Shown: positions 1 to 6,893 of the stretch, one piece after another
Layout of the letters: each line of letters opens with the position of its first letter
How positions within the stretch are numbered: position 1 is the stretch's first letter
From: Actinomycetota bacterium
Lineage (GTDB): Bacteria; Actinomycetota; Humimicrobiia; Humimicrobiales; Humimicrobiaceae
Length of the DNA: 7,466 bases
Direction of reading: 5' to 3'
Assembly (NCBI GenBank): GCA_014360385.1
Contig: JACIXO010000027.1
Coordinates: 1-7,466 of the forward strand
Position numbers and translations under genes: made by a program
The notes under the pieces: generated by a model
What the model was told of the DNA's origin: nothing
The model's input: the letters and a program-made list of their open reading frames with translations, nothing else
The model's database searches: none

Positions 1-17
1 TAGGCTTTTGAAATATT

Positions 18-44
18 AGATTTTATAGAAAATCTTAGTTTTTT
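18..44 (+). terminator. Weak terminator-like hairpin upstream of the glmM operon
   Basis: AGATTTT (18-24) and AAAATCT (29-35) form a perfect 7-bp stem with a 4-base ATAG loop, followed after three bases by six T (39-44). The shape is that of a Rho-independent terminator, perhaps ending a gene left of the window. The stem has only two G:C pairs, so it would be weak, and AT-rich sequence makes such stems by chance. No coding end is visible before it. Confidence 0.3.
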
Positions 45-153
45 ATGTTGTTGCTTTTACTGGTCTAATTAACCTTGTTTAGCTCTGGTAAACGTAATCT
101 AGTAGCCAGGTTTTAGTAAAAATATTCAGAGTGACATTTTTAATAGGGTTTAT

Positions 154-181
154 TTGAGAATAAGGGTATATAAAGTAAAAT
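154..181 (+). promoter_or_regulatory. Candidate promoter for the glmM operon
   Basis: TTGAGA (154-159) and TAAAAT (176-181), separated by 16 bases, resemble a sigma-70/sigma-A promoter with 4 of 6 and 5 of 6 consensus matches. Transcription would begin near 187-190, leaving a leader of about 45 bases before glmM. The -10 box overlaps the first AGTAAAATG repeat. The region is AT-rich, so other boxes are possible; for example TATAAA at 169-174 exists but lacks a properly spaced -35. Confidence 0.3.
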
Positions 182-215
182 GTTCAGTAAAATGCCTAGA
201 AGTAAAATGTTTAGA
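174..215 (+). repeat. Three direct AGTAAAATG repeats in the glmM leader
   Basis: AGTAAAATG occurs at 174-182, 186-194 and 201-209, with spacings of 12 and 15 bases. The second and third copies extend to 15-bp units (AGTAAAATGCCTAGA and AGTAAAATGTTTAGA, 13 of 15 identical), and the first is a shorter version. The last unit runs into the purine-rich glmM ribosome site at 213-220. Both spacings are multiples of three, so the three ATGs share a frame. The repeats could be a protein-binding array, slippage products or coding repeats of a leader peptide. Confidence 0.8.
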
Positions 216-236
216 GGAAGAAGTTTAGTAATATGA
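180..236 (+). promoter_or_regulatory. Possible leader peptide frame ending on the glmM start codon
   Basis: An 18-codon frame from the ATG at 180 reads MFSKMPRSKMFRGRSLVI and ends with TGA at 234-236, overlapping the glmM ATG (233-235) as ATGA, a common layout for translational coupling. The ATGs of the other two repeats (192 and 207) are in the same frame, so translation from any of the three would end at the same place. The peptide is strongly basic. No good ribosome site precedes the ATG at 180; only AAGGG at 162-166 is near. If the -10 box at 176-181 is real, only the later ATGs would be on the mRNA. This is seen in the sequence, but expression is unproven and chance is possible. Confidence 0.22.
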
Positions 237-1597
237 CTAAGGAAAGGAAACTATTTGGAACTGATGGCATAAGAGGAATTGCAAACAGGGATTTAACTGC
301 AGAGCTTACATTAAAAGTTGGGAGGGCAGCAGCCGAGTTTCTGGTTTCTGATAAATCGAGAAAAGGAAGAATAATAGTTGGAAGGGATCCAAGACCTTCT
401 GGTGATTTCATTGAGAGTGCTATTATAGCTGGGATTCTTTCCAGTGGCCATAATGTGCTGAGAGCAGGTATTATCACGACACCTGCAGTAGCACTTCTCA
501 CAAAAGTGTTAAATCTTGACGGTGGAATAGTTATCTCTGCTTCTCATAACCCACTTGATGATAATGGGATTAAGTTTTTTTCTAAGGAGGGTCAGAAGCT
601 TACTGATGAACAGGAAAAGTTAATGGAGGACTACATTTTAGGACAGGAAATGCTTGATAATAACAAGTACCCCACCGGTGCGGATGTAGGAAGATGCTTT
701 AATATGGATGATGCTTGTGAAGTATATCTTAATCATGTGTTGAAGGACCTTCATTTAAACCTTGAAGGTTTAAGGATTGCTGTAGACTGTGCTAATGGTT
801 CACCAAGCGTGGTGATTCCTGATGCTTTAAAGAGAGTTGGTGCTGATGTTGTAAGTTTTAACACAAATACCAGTGGTGAGGATATAAATCAGAATTGTGG
901 TTCTACACATCCTGAAGCTCTTAGAAGAATAGTTTTCGAGAGTAATGCAGATATTGGCTTTTCTTATGATGGTGATGGTGATAGAGTCATAGCCTGCGAT
1001 GGGATGGGCAGGATACTCGATGGAGATGTCATCATGGCTTTTTGTGCTTTAAAGATGTTTGAGAAGGGTCTGCTTAAAAATAACTGTTTGGTAACAACAG
1101 TAATGGCTAACATGGGTTTGGAGAAGGCGCTTAAGCACTATGGTATAACAGTATATAAGACTGCTGTAGGAGATAGGTATGTCCTTGAGAAAATGGCTGA
1201 GGTTGGAGCTATTTTGGGGGGCGAGCAATCAGGTCACATAATTTTTAAAGATTTAAGTCCAACTGGAGATGGTCTTGTAAGCACTCTTAGGTTTCTGTGG
1301 TTAATTGTTGAGACCGGGTGTGAAATAAATGAGATTCATAAGATTGTAAGGAAATATCCCCAGGTATTAAAAAATGTACCGGTTAAAGACAAGACTAAAA
1401 TAATGAATAGTGAATTTGTAAAGAGAAGTATACTTGATGTAGAGAACCAGCTAAAAGGTGATGGCAAAGTGGTCGTAAGACCTTCAGGAACTGAACCAGT
1501 TATAAGAGTTATGGTTGAAGCAAAGACTGAGGAGATTGCAAGAAGTTTTGTTGATAAGCTTTCAGAAATTATCTCGCGTTATCATGAGAGTAACTAA
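233..1597 (+). CDS. glmM: Phosphoglucosamine mutase GlmM
   Basis: Cytoplasmic enzyme that converts glucosamine-6-phosphate to glucosamine-1-phosphate, the second step towards UDP-GlcNAc for peptidoglycan. The 454-residue length is normal for the family. Visible motifs, in order: FGTDGIRG near the N-terminus (8-15), the phosphoserine loop ISASHNP with active Ser104, the metal-binding DGDGDR at 246-251, the sugar-binding GGEQSGH at 329-335, and the phosphate-binding RPSGTEP at 416-422. Together these distinguish GlmM from generic phosphomannomutases, and the adjacent glmS agrees. The ATG at 233 is chosen because it puts the conserved FGTDGIRG at the usual distance. A purine-rich AGAGGAAG (213-220) lies 12 bases upstream, slightly far for a ribosome site. 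The start codon overlaps the stop of a possible leader frame. Activation requires serine phosphorylation in the known family. No frameshift or missing catalytic residue is seen. Confidence 0.97.
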   Translation: MTKERKLFGTDGIRGIANRDLTAELTLKVGRAAAEFLVSDKSRKGRIIVGRDPRPSGDFIESAIIAGILSSGHNVLRAGIITTPAVALLTKVLNLDGGIVISASHNPLDDNGIKFFSKEGQKLTDEQEKLMEDYILGQEMLDNNKYPTGADVGRCFNMDDACEVYLNHVLKDLHLNLEGLRIAVDCANGSPSVVIPDALKRVGADVVSFNTNTSGEDINQNCGSTHPEALRRIVFESNADIGFSYDGDGDRVIACDGMGRILDGDVIMAFCALKMFEKGLLKNNCLVTTVMANMGLEKALKHYGITVYKTAVGDRYVLEKMAEVGAILGGEQSGHIIFKDLSPTGDGLVSTLRFLWLIVETGCEINEIHKIVRKYPQVLKNVPVKDKTKIMNSEFVKRSILDVENQLKGDGKVVVRPSGTEPVIRVMVEAKTEEIARSFVDKLSEIISRYHESN

Positions 1598-1605
1598 AAT
1601 TTGAA

Positions 1606-1622
1606 GGTTATGTGAGCTAACC
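1606..1622 (+). promoter_or_regulatory. Small hairpin in the glmM-glmS spacer
   Basis: GGTTA (1606-1610) and TAACC (1618-1622) form a perfect 5-bp stem around a 7-base loop, 25 bases before the glmS start and just ahead of its ribosome site. There is no T-tract, so it is not a terminator, and the 50-base spacer is too short for a glmS ribozyme. It could tune glmS translation or protect an mRNA end, but a stem this short is also expected by chance. Confidence 0.22.
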
Positions 1623-1637
1623 AGCTTTGAAGACAAA

Positions 1638-1642
1638 AGGAG
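1638..1642 (+). promoter_or_regulatory. glmS ribosome binding site that fixes its start
   Basis: AGGAG lies 5 bases before the ATG at 1648 and is the best ribosome site near the gene's 5' end. It supports starting at 1648 rather than at an in-frame TTG at 1627, which would place seven residues before the nucleophile cysteine. Confidence 0.85.
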
Positions 1643-1647
1643 AAATA

Positions 1648-3516
1648 ATGTGCGGGATTATCGCTTATATTGGAAACAAAGAATGTAAAAATATTCTTAT
1701 CGAGGGGCTTAAAAGGCTTGAATACAGAGGATATGATTCAGCAGGAATCGGGATACTTTATACTGGTAAGGGAGGGACAAAAGGAGGAGTAAATACTGAC
1801 AATGAAATATATCACATTGCAGTAGTTAAGAATGCAGGTAAGATAAGAGCTCTTGAGAATGAGCTAAGGAGTGTGGAAGTAGATGGATTTTGTGGAATAG
1901 GACACACAAGATGGGCAACCCATGGAGAGCCTACCAAGGTAAATGCACATCCTCATCTTGACTGTTCTTCAAAAATTGCTGTAGTTCACAATGGGATTAT
2001 AGAGAACTATGCTGAGATTCGGGAAGAACTGAGAGCGAAAGGGCACAAATTTGTGTCCCAGACTGATACTGAAGTTTTGCCTCATCTTCTTGAAGAGTAC
2101 TATAATGGTGATCTTTTGATTGCTATGCAAAAGCTAATGAAAAGAATAAAGGGTTCGGGAGCAATTGTAGCAATCTCCACTTATAATCCTGACGAAATTA
2201 TTGGGGCAAGAATTGCAAGTCCTCTGGTAATAGGTGTATCCAGAAATGGAAATTTTTTGGCTTCTGACATGCCAGCTGCCCTTGAGCATACAAGGAATTT
2301 CATAGTGATAAATGATTATGAAACCGCAAGGGTAACAAGAAGCGGTGTAGAAATTTTTGACCATGAGGGGAAAATAATCGATAGAGAGCCTTTCAAAGTT
2401 AGCTGGAGTATTGCAAGTGCCGAGAAGGCAGGATACGAGGACTTTATGCTAAAAGAGATATTTGAACAGCCTTATGGAATAAAAGAAACAATGAGGGGAA
2501 GAGTTGTTAATGGCAAGCTAAATTTCAATGAGCTTGGTTTAAGTGAGAAACAAATAAGAGATTTAAAAAGAGTGCAAATAATAGCGTGCGGCACATCGTA
2601 TCACGCTGCTCTAATTGGAAGGCAGCTTATTGAAAGGTGGGCAAAAATCCCGGTTGAGGTTGATGTTTCTTCAGAGTACAGGTACAGAGATCCAATAGTA
2701 GAAGATAACTGTCTATTTATAGCCATAACTCAGTCAGGTGAGACCATTGACACTCTCGCGGCTATAAGAGAAGCCAAGGCTAAGGGTGCAAGGATAGTTT
2801 CCATAACGAATGTTGTTGGAAGTACTGTGGCAAGGGAATCTGACTCTGTTATATACACACATGCGGGGCCAGAAATAGGAGTATGTGCCACAAAGACATT
2901 CACTGCTCAGGTGATAGTTATGTATCTTATGGCTTTGTATTTTGGAATGATAAGGGGATATATAAGTGGAGATGGGTATAAGTCTATAGTTCAGGAGTTA
3001 GAATTTGTCCCGAACAAAGTTCAGAATATATTAAATAGAGCTGACGAGATTAAGTCTATTGCTGACAGAACATATAAATATACCTGTTTTCTATTTCTTG
3101 GAAGATTGTATGGGCTTCCTGTTGCTCTGGAGGGAGCACTTAAGCTTAAGGAAATTTCTTACATTCATGCAGAGGGATATGCTGCTGGTGAAATGAAGCA
3201 CGGTCCTATAGCTCTTACCGATAGACAGACGGTAGTAGTGGCTATAACTCCAAAGGATTCAGTGTATGAAAAGATGCTTAGCAATGTTCAGGAAGTAAAG
3301 GCAAGAAAAGCTACTGTATTTACACTTGCTACTGAAGGGGACACAAGCATTCAAAAGTATGCTGACTATGTTTTTTATCTACCAAAGACCTTAGAAGAGT
3401 TATACGGAATTTTAGCTATAATACCGCTTCAGCTCTATGCTTATTATATTGCCAAAAATCTTGGTAGAAACGTAGACCAGCCTCGTAATCTAGCTAAAAG
3501 TGTTACAGTGGAGTGA
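1648..3516 (+). CDS. glmS: Glutamine--fructose-6-phosphate aminotransferase (isomerizing) GlmS
   Basis: Cytoplasmic enzyme that makes glucosamine-6-phosphate from fructose-6-phosphate and glutamine, the entry step to amino sugars. The protein begins MCGI, so removal of Met exposes Cys2, the glutaminase nucleophile; this decides the start. The N-terminal Ntn-type glutaminase domain (about 2-240) shows HTRWATHGEP (86-95), HNGIIENY (114-121) and Asp140 in QTDTE. Two sugar-isomerase (SIS) domains follow, with CGTSYHAA, TQSGETIDT, EGALKLKEISY and HAEGYAAGEMKHGP. The C-terminus is the standard DQPRNLAKSVTVE with the sugar-binding lysine at 617. At 622 residues it is a little longer than the usual 600-610, mainly because of a glycine- and lysine-rich insertion near residues 37-57. 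It follows glmM by 50 bases and supplies GlmM's substrate. No glmS ribozyme precedes it. Confidence 0.98.
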   Translation: MCGIIAYIGNKECKNILIEGLKRLEYRGYDSAGIGILYTGKGGTKGGVNTDNEIYHIAVVKNAGKIRALENELRSVEVDGFCGIGHTRWATHGEPTKVNAHPHLDCSSKIAVVHNGIIENYAEIREELRAKGHKFVSQTDTEVLPHLLEEYYNGDLLIAMQKLMKRIKGSGAIVAISTYNPDEIIGARIASPLVIGVSRNGNFLASDMPAALEHTRNFIVINDYETARVTRSGVEIFDHEGKIIDREPFKVSWSIASAEKAGYEDFMLKEIFEQPYGIKETMRGRVVNGKLNFNELGLSEKQIRDLKRVQIIACGTSYHAALIGRQLIERWAKIPVEVDVSSEYRYRDPIVEDNCLFIAITQSGETIDTLAAIREAKAKGARIVSITNVVGSTVARESDSVIYTHAGPEIGVCATKTFTAQVIVMYLMALYFGMIRGYISGDGYKSIVQELEFVPNKVQNILNRADEIKSIADRTYKYTCFLFLGRLYGLPVALEGALKLKEISYIHAEGYAAGEMKHGPIALTDRQTVVVAITPKDSVYEKMLSNVQEVKARKATVFTLATEGDTSIQKYADYVFYLPKTLEELYGILAIIPLQLYAYYIAKNLGRNVDQPRNLAKSVTVE

Positions 3517-3517
3517 G
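3510..3517 (+). promoter_or_regulatory. acpS ribosome binding site embedded in the glmS 3' end
   Basis: GGAGTGAG contains a GGAG ribosome site and the glmS TGA stop (3514-3516). It lies 3 bases before a GTG at 3521 (7 bases counted from the GGAG core). This favours GTG 3521 over the overlapping GTG at 3500 as the acpS start and implies that translation of the two genes is coupled. Confidence 0.7.
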
Positions 3518-3520
3518 CTT

Positions 3521-3901
3521 GTGGATGTATACGGAGTCGGTGTCGATATTGTAGAGGTTGAAAGGGTAGGCAGAGTTATTGAAAGATACCCGGGGTTTAT
3601 AGAGAGGGTTTATACTGAGAAGGAAATAAAGTATTGCGAAGGTTTTTCCAGGGAAAAATATATTTACTATGCAGTCAGGTTTGCTGCCAAGGAAGCTGTT
3701 GCCAAATCCATGGCACATGGAATTGGAAAAGATTTTTGTTTCAGGGATATTGAATTAGATAGAAAAGAAAATGGTGCTCCATTTGTAAGGCTATCTGGAA
3801 AAGCACTCACCTATCAAAAGAGACTTGGAATAAAAGAAATAAAAATTTCATTCTCACATACGAGAGAATATGCAGTTGCCTTTGCATTAGCTGTACGCTA
3901 G
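3521..3901 (+). CDS. acpS: Holo-[acyl-carrier-protein] synthase AcpS
   Basis: Transfers the 4'-phosphopantetheine arm of coenzyme A to a serine of acyl carrier protein, making it active for fatty acid synthesis. The 126-residue protein has the AcpS hallmarks: GVGVDIVEVERV at the N-terminus, with the metal-binding Asp9, and FAAKEAVAKS with Glu58. It ends in the conserved ISFSHTREYAVAFA region. A group I (short, trimeric) phosphopantetheinyl transferase is the expected type for this length. The GTG at 3521 is preferred because it places GVDIVE at the usual distance and has a GGAG site inside the glmS 3' end. A longer form from GTG 3500 would overlap glmS by 17 bases and add seven unconserved residues. 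It is followed by nnr, as in many Bacillota. Confidence 0.96.
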   Translation: MDVYGVGVDIVEVERVGRVIERYPGFIERVYTEKEIKYCEGFSREKYIYYAVRFAAKEAVAKSMAHGIGKDFCFRDIELDRKENGAPFVRLSGKALTYQKRLGIKEIKISFSHTREYAVAFALAVR

Positions 3902-3938
3902 CTAAAATGTCTTTTTAAAAAACGTACCAGTTACTCTA

Positions 3939-5543
3939 ATGGAGCTTGGAAGAATACTTAAAGGAAGCAGAGTAGCGGAAATAGACAGAAAATGTATTGC
4001 CAGTGGCATTGATTCCAGATGGCTTATGGCTAATGCTGGAACCAGGGTGGCAGACTTTGTACTAAGACAGGGCTCCCGGGTCAAAGGTATAGTAGTGTGC
4101 GGAAGCGGAAACAATGGTGGAGACGGATTTGTTGCAGCTAAAAAACTTCTCGACTGCGGGATGGATGTCCATGTTTTTTATATCTCGCCTCCTGAAAGGT
4201 TTACTTCTGATTCTAAATATTATTTTGAAAGACTGAAGGAGAGCTACCCACAGAAACTTAGTTATCTAGATACAGGTAACATTGATTCGAGAAATATTTT
4301 AAGTAGCAAGCTCTTAGAATCAGACTTTGTAATAGATGCTATACTGGGAACAGGTCTTCATGGAAAAGAGGTTCATGGAGCTTCTAGAGAGGCTATTCAA
4401 CTGATAAATTTAGCACGAGAAACAGTAGCACGTGAAAAGAATAGAAATCTTATAATTTATTCAGTTGATATACCCTCGGGTATAGATTCTGATGACGGAA
4501 TGGTTCTTGGGGTTTCAATTAAAGCAGATTTTACTATTACATTTGGGTGCAAAAAATTTGGACTTGTGAACTTTCCAGGAGCATATTATGCAGGGAAGGT
4601 GGAAGTAGTCGATATAGGTATACCAAGGCATTACTATACTGAGTATGAGCAGATATTTGAGCCTGACCTTGAGTGGGTAGCTAGTAAAATCCCTTATCGC
4701 ATGCCGTGGACTTATAAACACAGAGTGGGAAAGCTTTTAGTAATTGCAGGTTCGATAGGATTCACAGGTGCTGCCACAATGACCTGTTTAGCTGCTATGA
4801 GAGCAGGAGCCGGGATTGTAACTCTGGTATGTTCGAGAGGACTCAACAGTATTTTTGAAGAAAAGCTGACTGAAGTAATGACTTACCCTGTGGGAGATGT
4901 AGAAGATGTTTTTATACATGCGAAGAATATTGATGAGATAGCCAAGCACAGTGAAAGTTTTGATGCTCTTGCTGTTGGTCCTGGACTTTCCAGAAATCCG
5001 GATACTCTCCGTTTTGTGAAGCAGCTATTAAGAAGAATAACAAAACCAGTTGTTCTTGATGCTGATGGTCTTTGTGTCTTGCCAGATTTAAGAGAGGATA
5101 TAGAAAGTAGCAGGCTTAATCTTTCCAATGTAATAATAACTCCACATGCGGGTGAGCTTGCAAGAATACTGGAAAGAGATTCAATAAAGCTTGAGGAAAG
5201 ACTTGATGCCAACCTTGAGGCGGTGGAGAAATATAGACTGATTTCGGTCTTGAAAGGGGCCAGGACCTTGATTTCTGGACCAGACGGCACGACCTTCGTT
5301 AACCCTACAGGAGACTGGGCTCTGGCAACTGCTGGCACTGGGGATATTTTGACAGGAATAATAGGCTCTCTTCTCTGCCAGGGAATGAGTCCCCTGGATG
5401 CTTCAGTGTGTGGTGCTTTTATACATGGGTTTGCGTCAGATGTGATGACAAAAGAGACAAGTAAGACAGCTCTTATTGCAACTGACCTTCTTGAGGGTAT
5501 CAAGAAAGTTTTCCTTGAAATTGAGAAGATGAAGTATGAATGA
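3939..5543 (+). CDS. nnr: Bifunctional NAD(P)HX epimerase / ADP-dependent NAD(P)HX dehydratase
   Basis: Repairs hydrated NADH and NADPH. The N-terminal NnrE/YjeF_N domain interconverts the R and S forms, and the C-terminal NnrD domain (ribokinase-like) dehydrates the S form using ADP. The N-domain (about 1-225) shows EIDRK (14-18), the loop CGSGNNGGDG (54-63), DAILGTGL and VDIPSGIDSDDG (176-187). The C-domain (about 255-530) shows HRVGKLLVIAG (261-271), AVGPGL (345-350), LDADGL (373-378), TPHAGEL (401-407) and AGTGDILTG with Asp469 as the likely catalytic aspartate. Its 534 residues are slightly above the usual length of near 500. ATG 3939 is the only standard start in frame after the stop at 3903-3905, but no clear ribosome site precedes it. 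It follows acpS by 37 bases and precedes alr, a common Bacillota arrangement. Confidence 0.95.
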   Translation: MELGRILKGSRVAEIDRKCIASGIDSRWLMANAGTRVADFVLRQGSRVKGIVVCGSGNNGGDGFVAAKKLLDCGMDVHVFYISPPERFTSDSKYYFERLKESYPQKLSYLDTGNIDSRNILSSKLLESDFVIDAILGTGLHGKEVHGASREAIQLINLARETVAREKNRNLIIYSVDIPSGIDSDDGMVLGVSIKADFTITFGCKKFGLVNFPGAYYAGKVEVVDIGIPRHYYTEYEQIFEPDLEWVASKIPYRMPWTYKHRVGKLLVIAGSIGFTGAATMTCLAAMRAGAGIVTLVCSRGLNSIFEEKLTEVMTYPVGDVEDVFIHAKNIDEIAKHSESFDALAVGPGLSRNPDTLRFVKQLLRRITKPVVLDADGLCVLPDLREDIESSRLNLSNVIITPHAGELARILERDSIKLEERLDANLEAVEKYRLISVLKGARTLISGPDGTTFVNPTGDWALATAGTGDILTGIIGSLLCQGMSPLDASVCGAFIHGFASDVMTKETSKTALIATDLLEGIKKVFLEIEKMKYE

Positions 5544-5556
5544 ATTATGAATAGCT

Positions 5557-5679
5557 TGGCCATATGACAGCTGCTAAAGTTAAATTTGTTAAATTTGTTA
5601 AAAAGAAAATCCCTGGAAATGAGTTGCTGGAGGTTTTTAACTAGTTACCTTAAAGCTGACATTGTAAAATCAATGGCCA
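5557..5679. repeat. Nested inverted repeats (fold-back) in the nnr-alr gap
   Basis: Three pairs of complementary arms lie in nested order. Outer: TGGCCAT (5557-5563) with ATGGCCA (5673-5679), 7 of 7. Middle: ATGACAGCT (5564-5572) with AGCTGACAT (5654-5662), 8 of 9. Inner: GTTAAAAA (5597-5604) with TTTTTAAC (5634-5641), 8 of 8. The left outer and middle arms are adjacent, while the right ones are separated by 10 bases. The RNA or single strand could fold into a long imperfect hairpin ending 22 bases before the alr start. No flanking target-site duplication is seen and there is no T-tract. It may be a structured leader of alr, a worn mobile fold-back element, or coincidence in AT-rich sequence. 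Confidence 0.45.
5579..5601 (+). repeat. 9-bp tandem repeat GTTAAATTT
   Basis: Two full copies (5579-5587 and 5588-5596) and a partial GTTAA (5597-5601) lie inside the left half of the fold-back region. If read in the short frame at 5564-5644 they encode repeated Val-Lys-Phe. The most likely origin is replication slippage; the copy number may vary between strains. Confidence 0.8.
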
Positions 5680-5701
5680 GGAAGTAGGTCATAAAAGAAA
5701 C

Positions 5702-6892
5702 GTGCACCAGAGAGAGGTAGGCGAAAATTTAATAAAAAAGTGTTATGCATGGGTAGAGATAGATTTAAGAAACCTTAGCCACAACCTTCATTTAGTTAGA
5801 TCACACCTTAGCTCTCCTAATACTTACATAATGGCTGTAGTTAAAGCCAATGCTTATGGTCACGGGGCTGTTGAGGTTTCAAGAAAGGCTATAGAGAGCG
5901 GAGCCCATTGCCTTGGAGTTGCTATGGTAAGCGAGGGTGTGAAACTAAGAAAAGCTGGTATAAATGCACCAATTTATATCCTGGGCGAGGTTCCTTCAGA
6001 TTTGCTTATCGATGCTCTGGAAAACAACCTGATCCTTTCAGTTAATTCATATGAGAGTGCCTGTGAAATTTCGAGTAAATCCCTCAACATGGGTAGAAAA
6101 GCTATAGTTCACATAAATGTAGATACAGGCATGAACAGGATTGGTATAAATTTCAAGGAGGCTGTCTCACAGATTGCCAGGATTTCTTCGCTTCCAGGTG
6201 TAAAAGTAGAAGGTTTATTTACCCATTTTTCCTGCGCAAGCAGTAGGAGTTATTCATATACTTTTTTGCAATGGAATAGATTTAAGGAAATAATTGACCA
6301 GGTAAGGAAAATGGGGCTTAACATAAGTTTATTTCATTGTGCAAATAGTGCTGCCTTTCTGCGATATAAGGAAATGCACCTTGATATGGTAAGAATTGGT
6401 GTTGCTATGTATGGGTTAAACCCCTTCGATAATGAGGGAGGTAACTGGTTGGAGCCAGATGTGAGGAAGGTTGTTTCTGATCTTAAGCCGGTATTGAGTT
6501 TAAAGGCAAGGGTATCTTTTATAAAAAGGATTGAAAAAGGAGAGCAAATCTCTTATTGTGGTACTTTTAAAACAAAGCGAAAAAGTATAATCGCAACACT
6601 TCCTATTGGCTATGCAGACGGGTATCCCAGGATATTGTCTAATAGGTCAAAAGTTTTAATTGGCGGTGGTTTTGCCCCGGTAGTTGGAAATATTACTATG
6701 GACCAGCTTATGATAGACGTTACTGATGTGCCTTACTCTAAGGATGTGAAGGTTGGTAGTGAAGCAATTTTAATTGGAAGCTTAGATGGTCTTAAGATAA
6801 CATCTGAGGAGCTTGCAAGACTTGCTGGTACAATAAATTATGAGATTGTCTGCATGCTTAAAGAAAGACTCCCGAGAGTATATATTTCTTAA
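5702..6892 (+). CDS. alr: Alanine racemase Alr
   Basis: PLP enzyme interconverting L- and D-alanine, providing D-Ala for peptidoglycan. It is a full-length 396-residue fold-type III racemase. Visible features: AWVEIDL near the N-terminus; VVKANAYGHG with the PLP lysine Lys48; DTGMNRIG with Arg146; HFSCAS; MVRIGVAMYGL with Arg231, expected to contact the pyridine nitrogen; ISYCGTF with the second catalytic base Tyr285; GYADGYPR; ITMDQ (Met333-Asp334); and the C-terminal INYEIVC...LPRVY. The start is a GTG, the only standard start in frame after the stop at 5657-5659 and ahead of the conserved WVEID. A GGAAG (5681-5685) lies rather far upstream. Oddities: Cys286 follows Tyr285 where glycine is usual, HFSCASS replaces the usual HF-x-x-AD, and Lys81 sits where Glu is common. 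It is separated from nnr by 158 bases, so it may have its own promoter, and a relic of a second copy lies just downstream. Confidence 0.96.
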   Translation: MHQREVGENLIKKCYAWVEIDLRNLSHNLHLVRSHLSSPNTYIMAVVKANAYGHGAVEVSRKAIESGAHCLGVAMVSEGVKLRKAGINAPIYILGEVPSDLLIDALENNLILSVNSYESACEISSKSLNMGRKAIVHINVDTGMNRIGINFKEAVSQIARISSLPGVKVEGLFTHFSCASSRSYSYTFLQWNRFKEIIDQVRKMGLNISLFHCANSAAFLRYKEMHLDMVRIGVAMYGLNPFDNEGGNWLEPDVRKVVSDLKPVLSLKARVSFIKRIEKGEQISYCGTFKTKRKSIIATLPIGYADGYPRILSNRSKVLIGGGFAPVVGNITMDQLMIDVTDVPYSKDVKVGSEAILIGSLDGLKITSEELARLAGTINYEIVCMLKERLPRVYIS

Positions 6893-6893
6893 T

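Noticed and set aside
85..109. CTGG...CCAG hairpin in the leader as a riboswitch element
   Set aside because: The stem is four pairs plus two after a bulge, with no recognisable riboswitch core around it.
1598..1647. A glmS ribozyme upstream of glmS
   Set aside because: The spacer is only 50 bases and lacks the ribozyme core sequence. The glmM leader (1-232) also shows no ribozyme-like core by eye.
1627..1647. An earlier TTG start for glmS
   Set aside because: It would put seven residues before the cysteine that must become the N-terminal nucleophile, and the good ribosome site lies after it.
4883..5563. A 226-codon open frame on the minus strand
   Set aside because: It is a shadow of the nnr coding sequence. 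The product is serine-rich, resembles no known fold, and the plus-strand gene shows all its family motifs.
5564..5644. A 26-codon frame (Val-Lys-Phe repeats) between nnr and alr as a small gene
   Set aside because: No ribosome site precedes the ATG, the peptide is unrecognised, and the sequence is better explained as a tandem repeat and hairpin arms.
5619..5687. A 22-codon frame ending in IVKSMARK, faintly like the AcpS segment AVAKSMAH
   Set aside because: Only about 13 of 17 bases match acpS near 3700-3716, which is expected by chance in a window this long, and there is no ribosome site.
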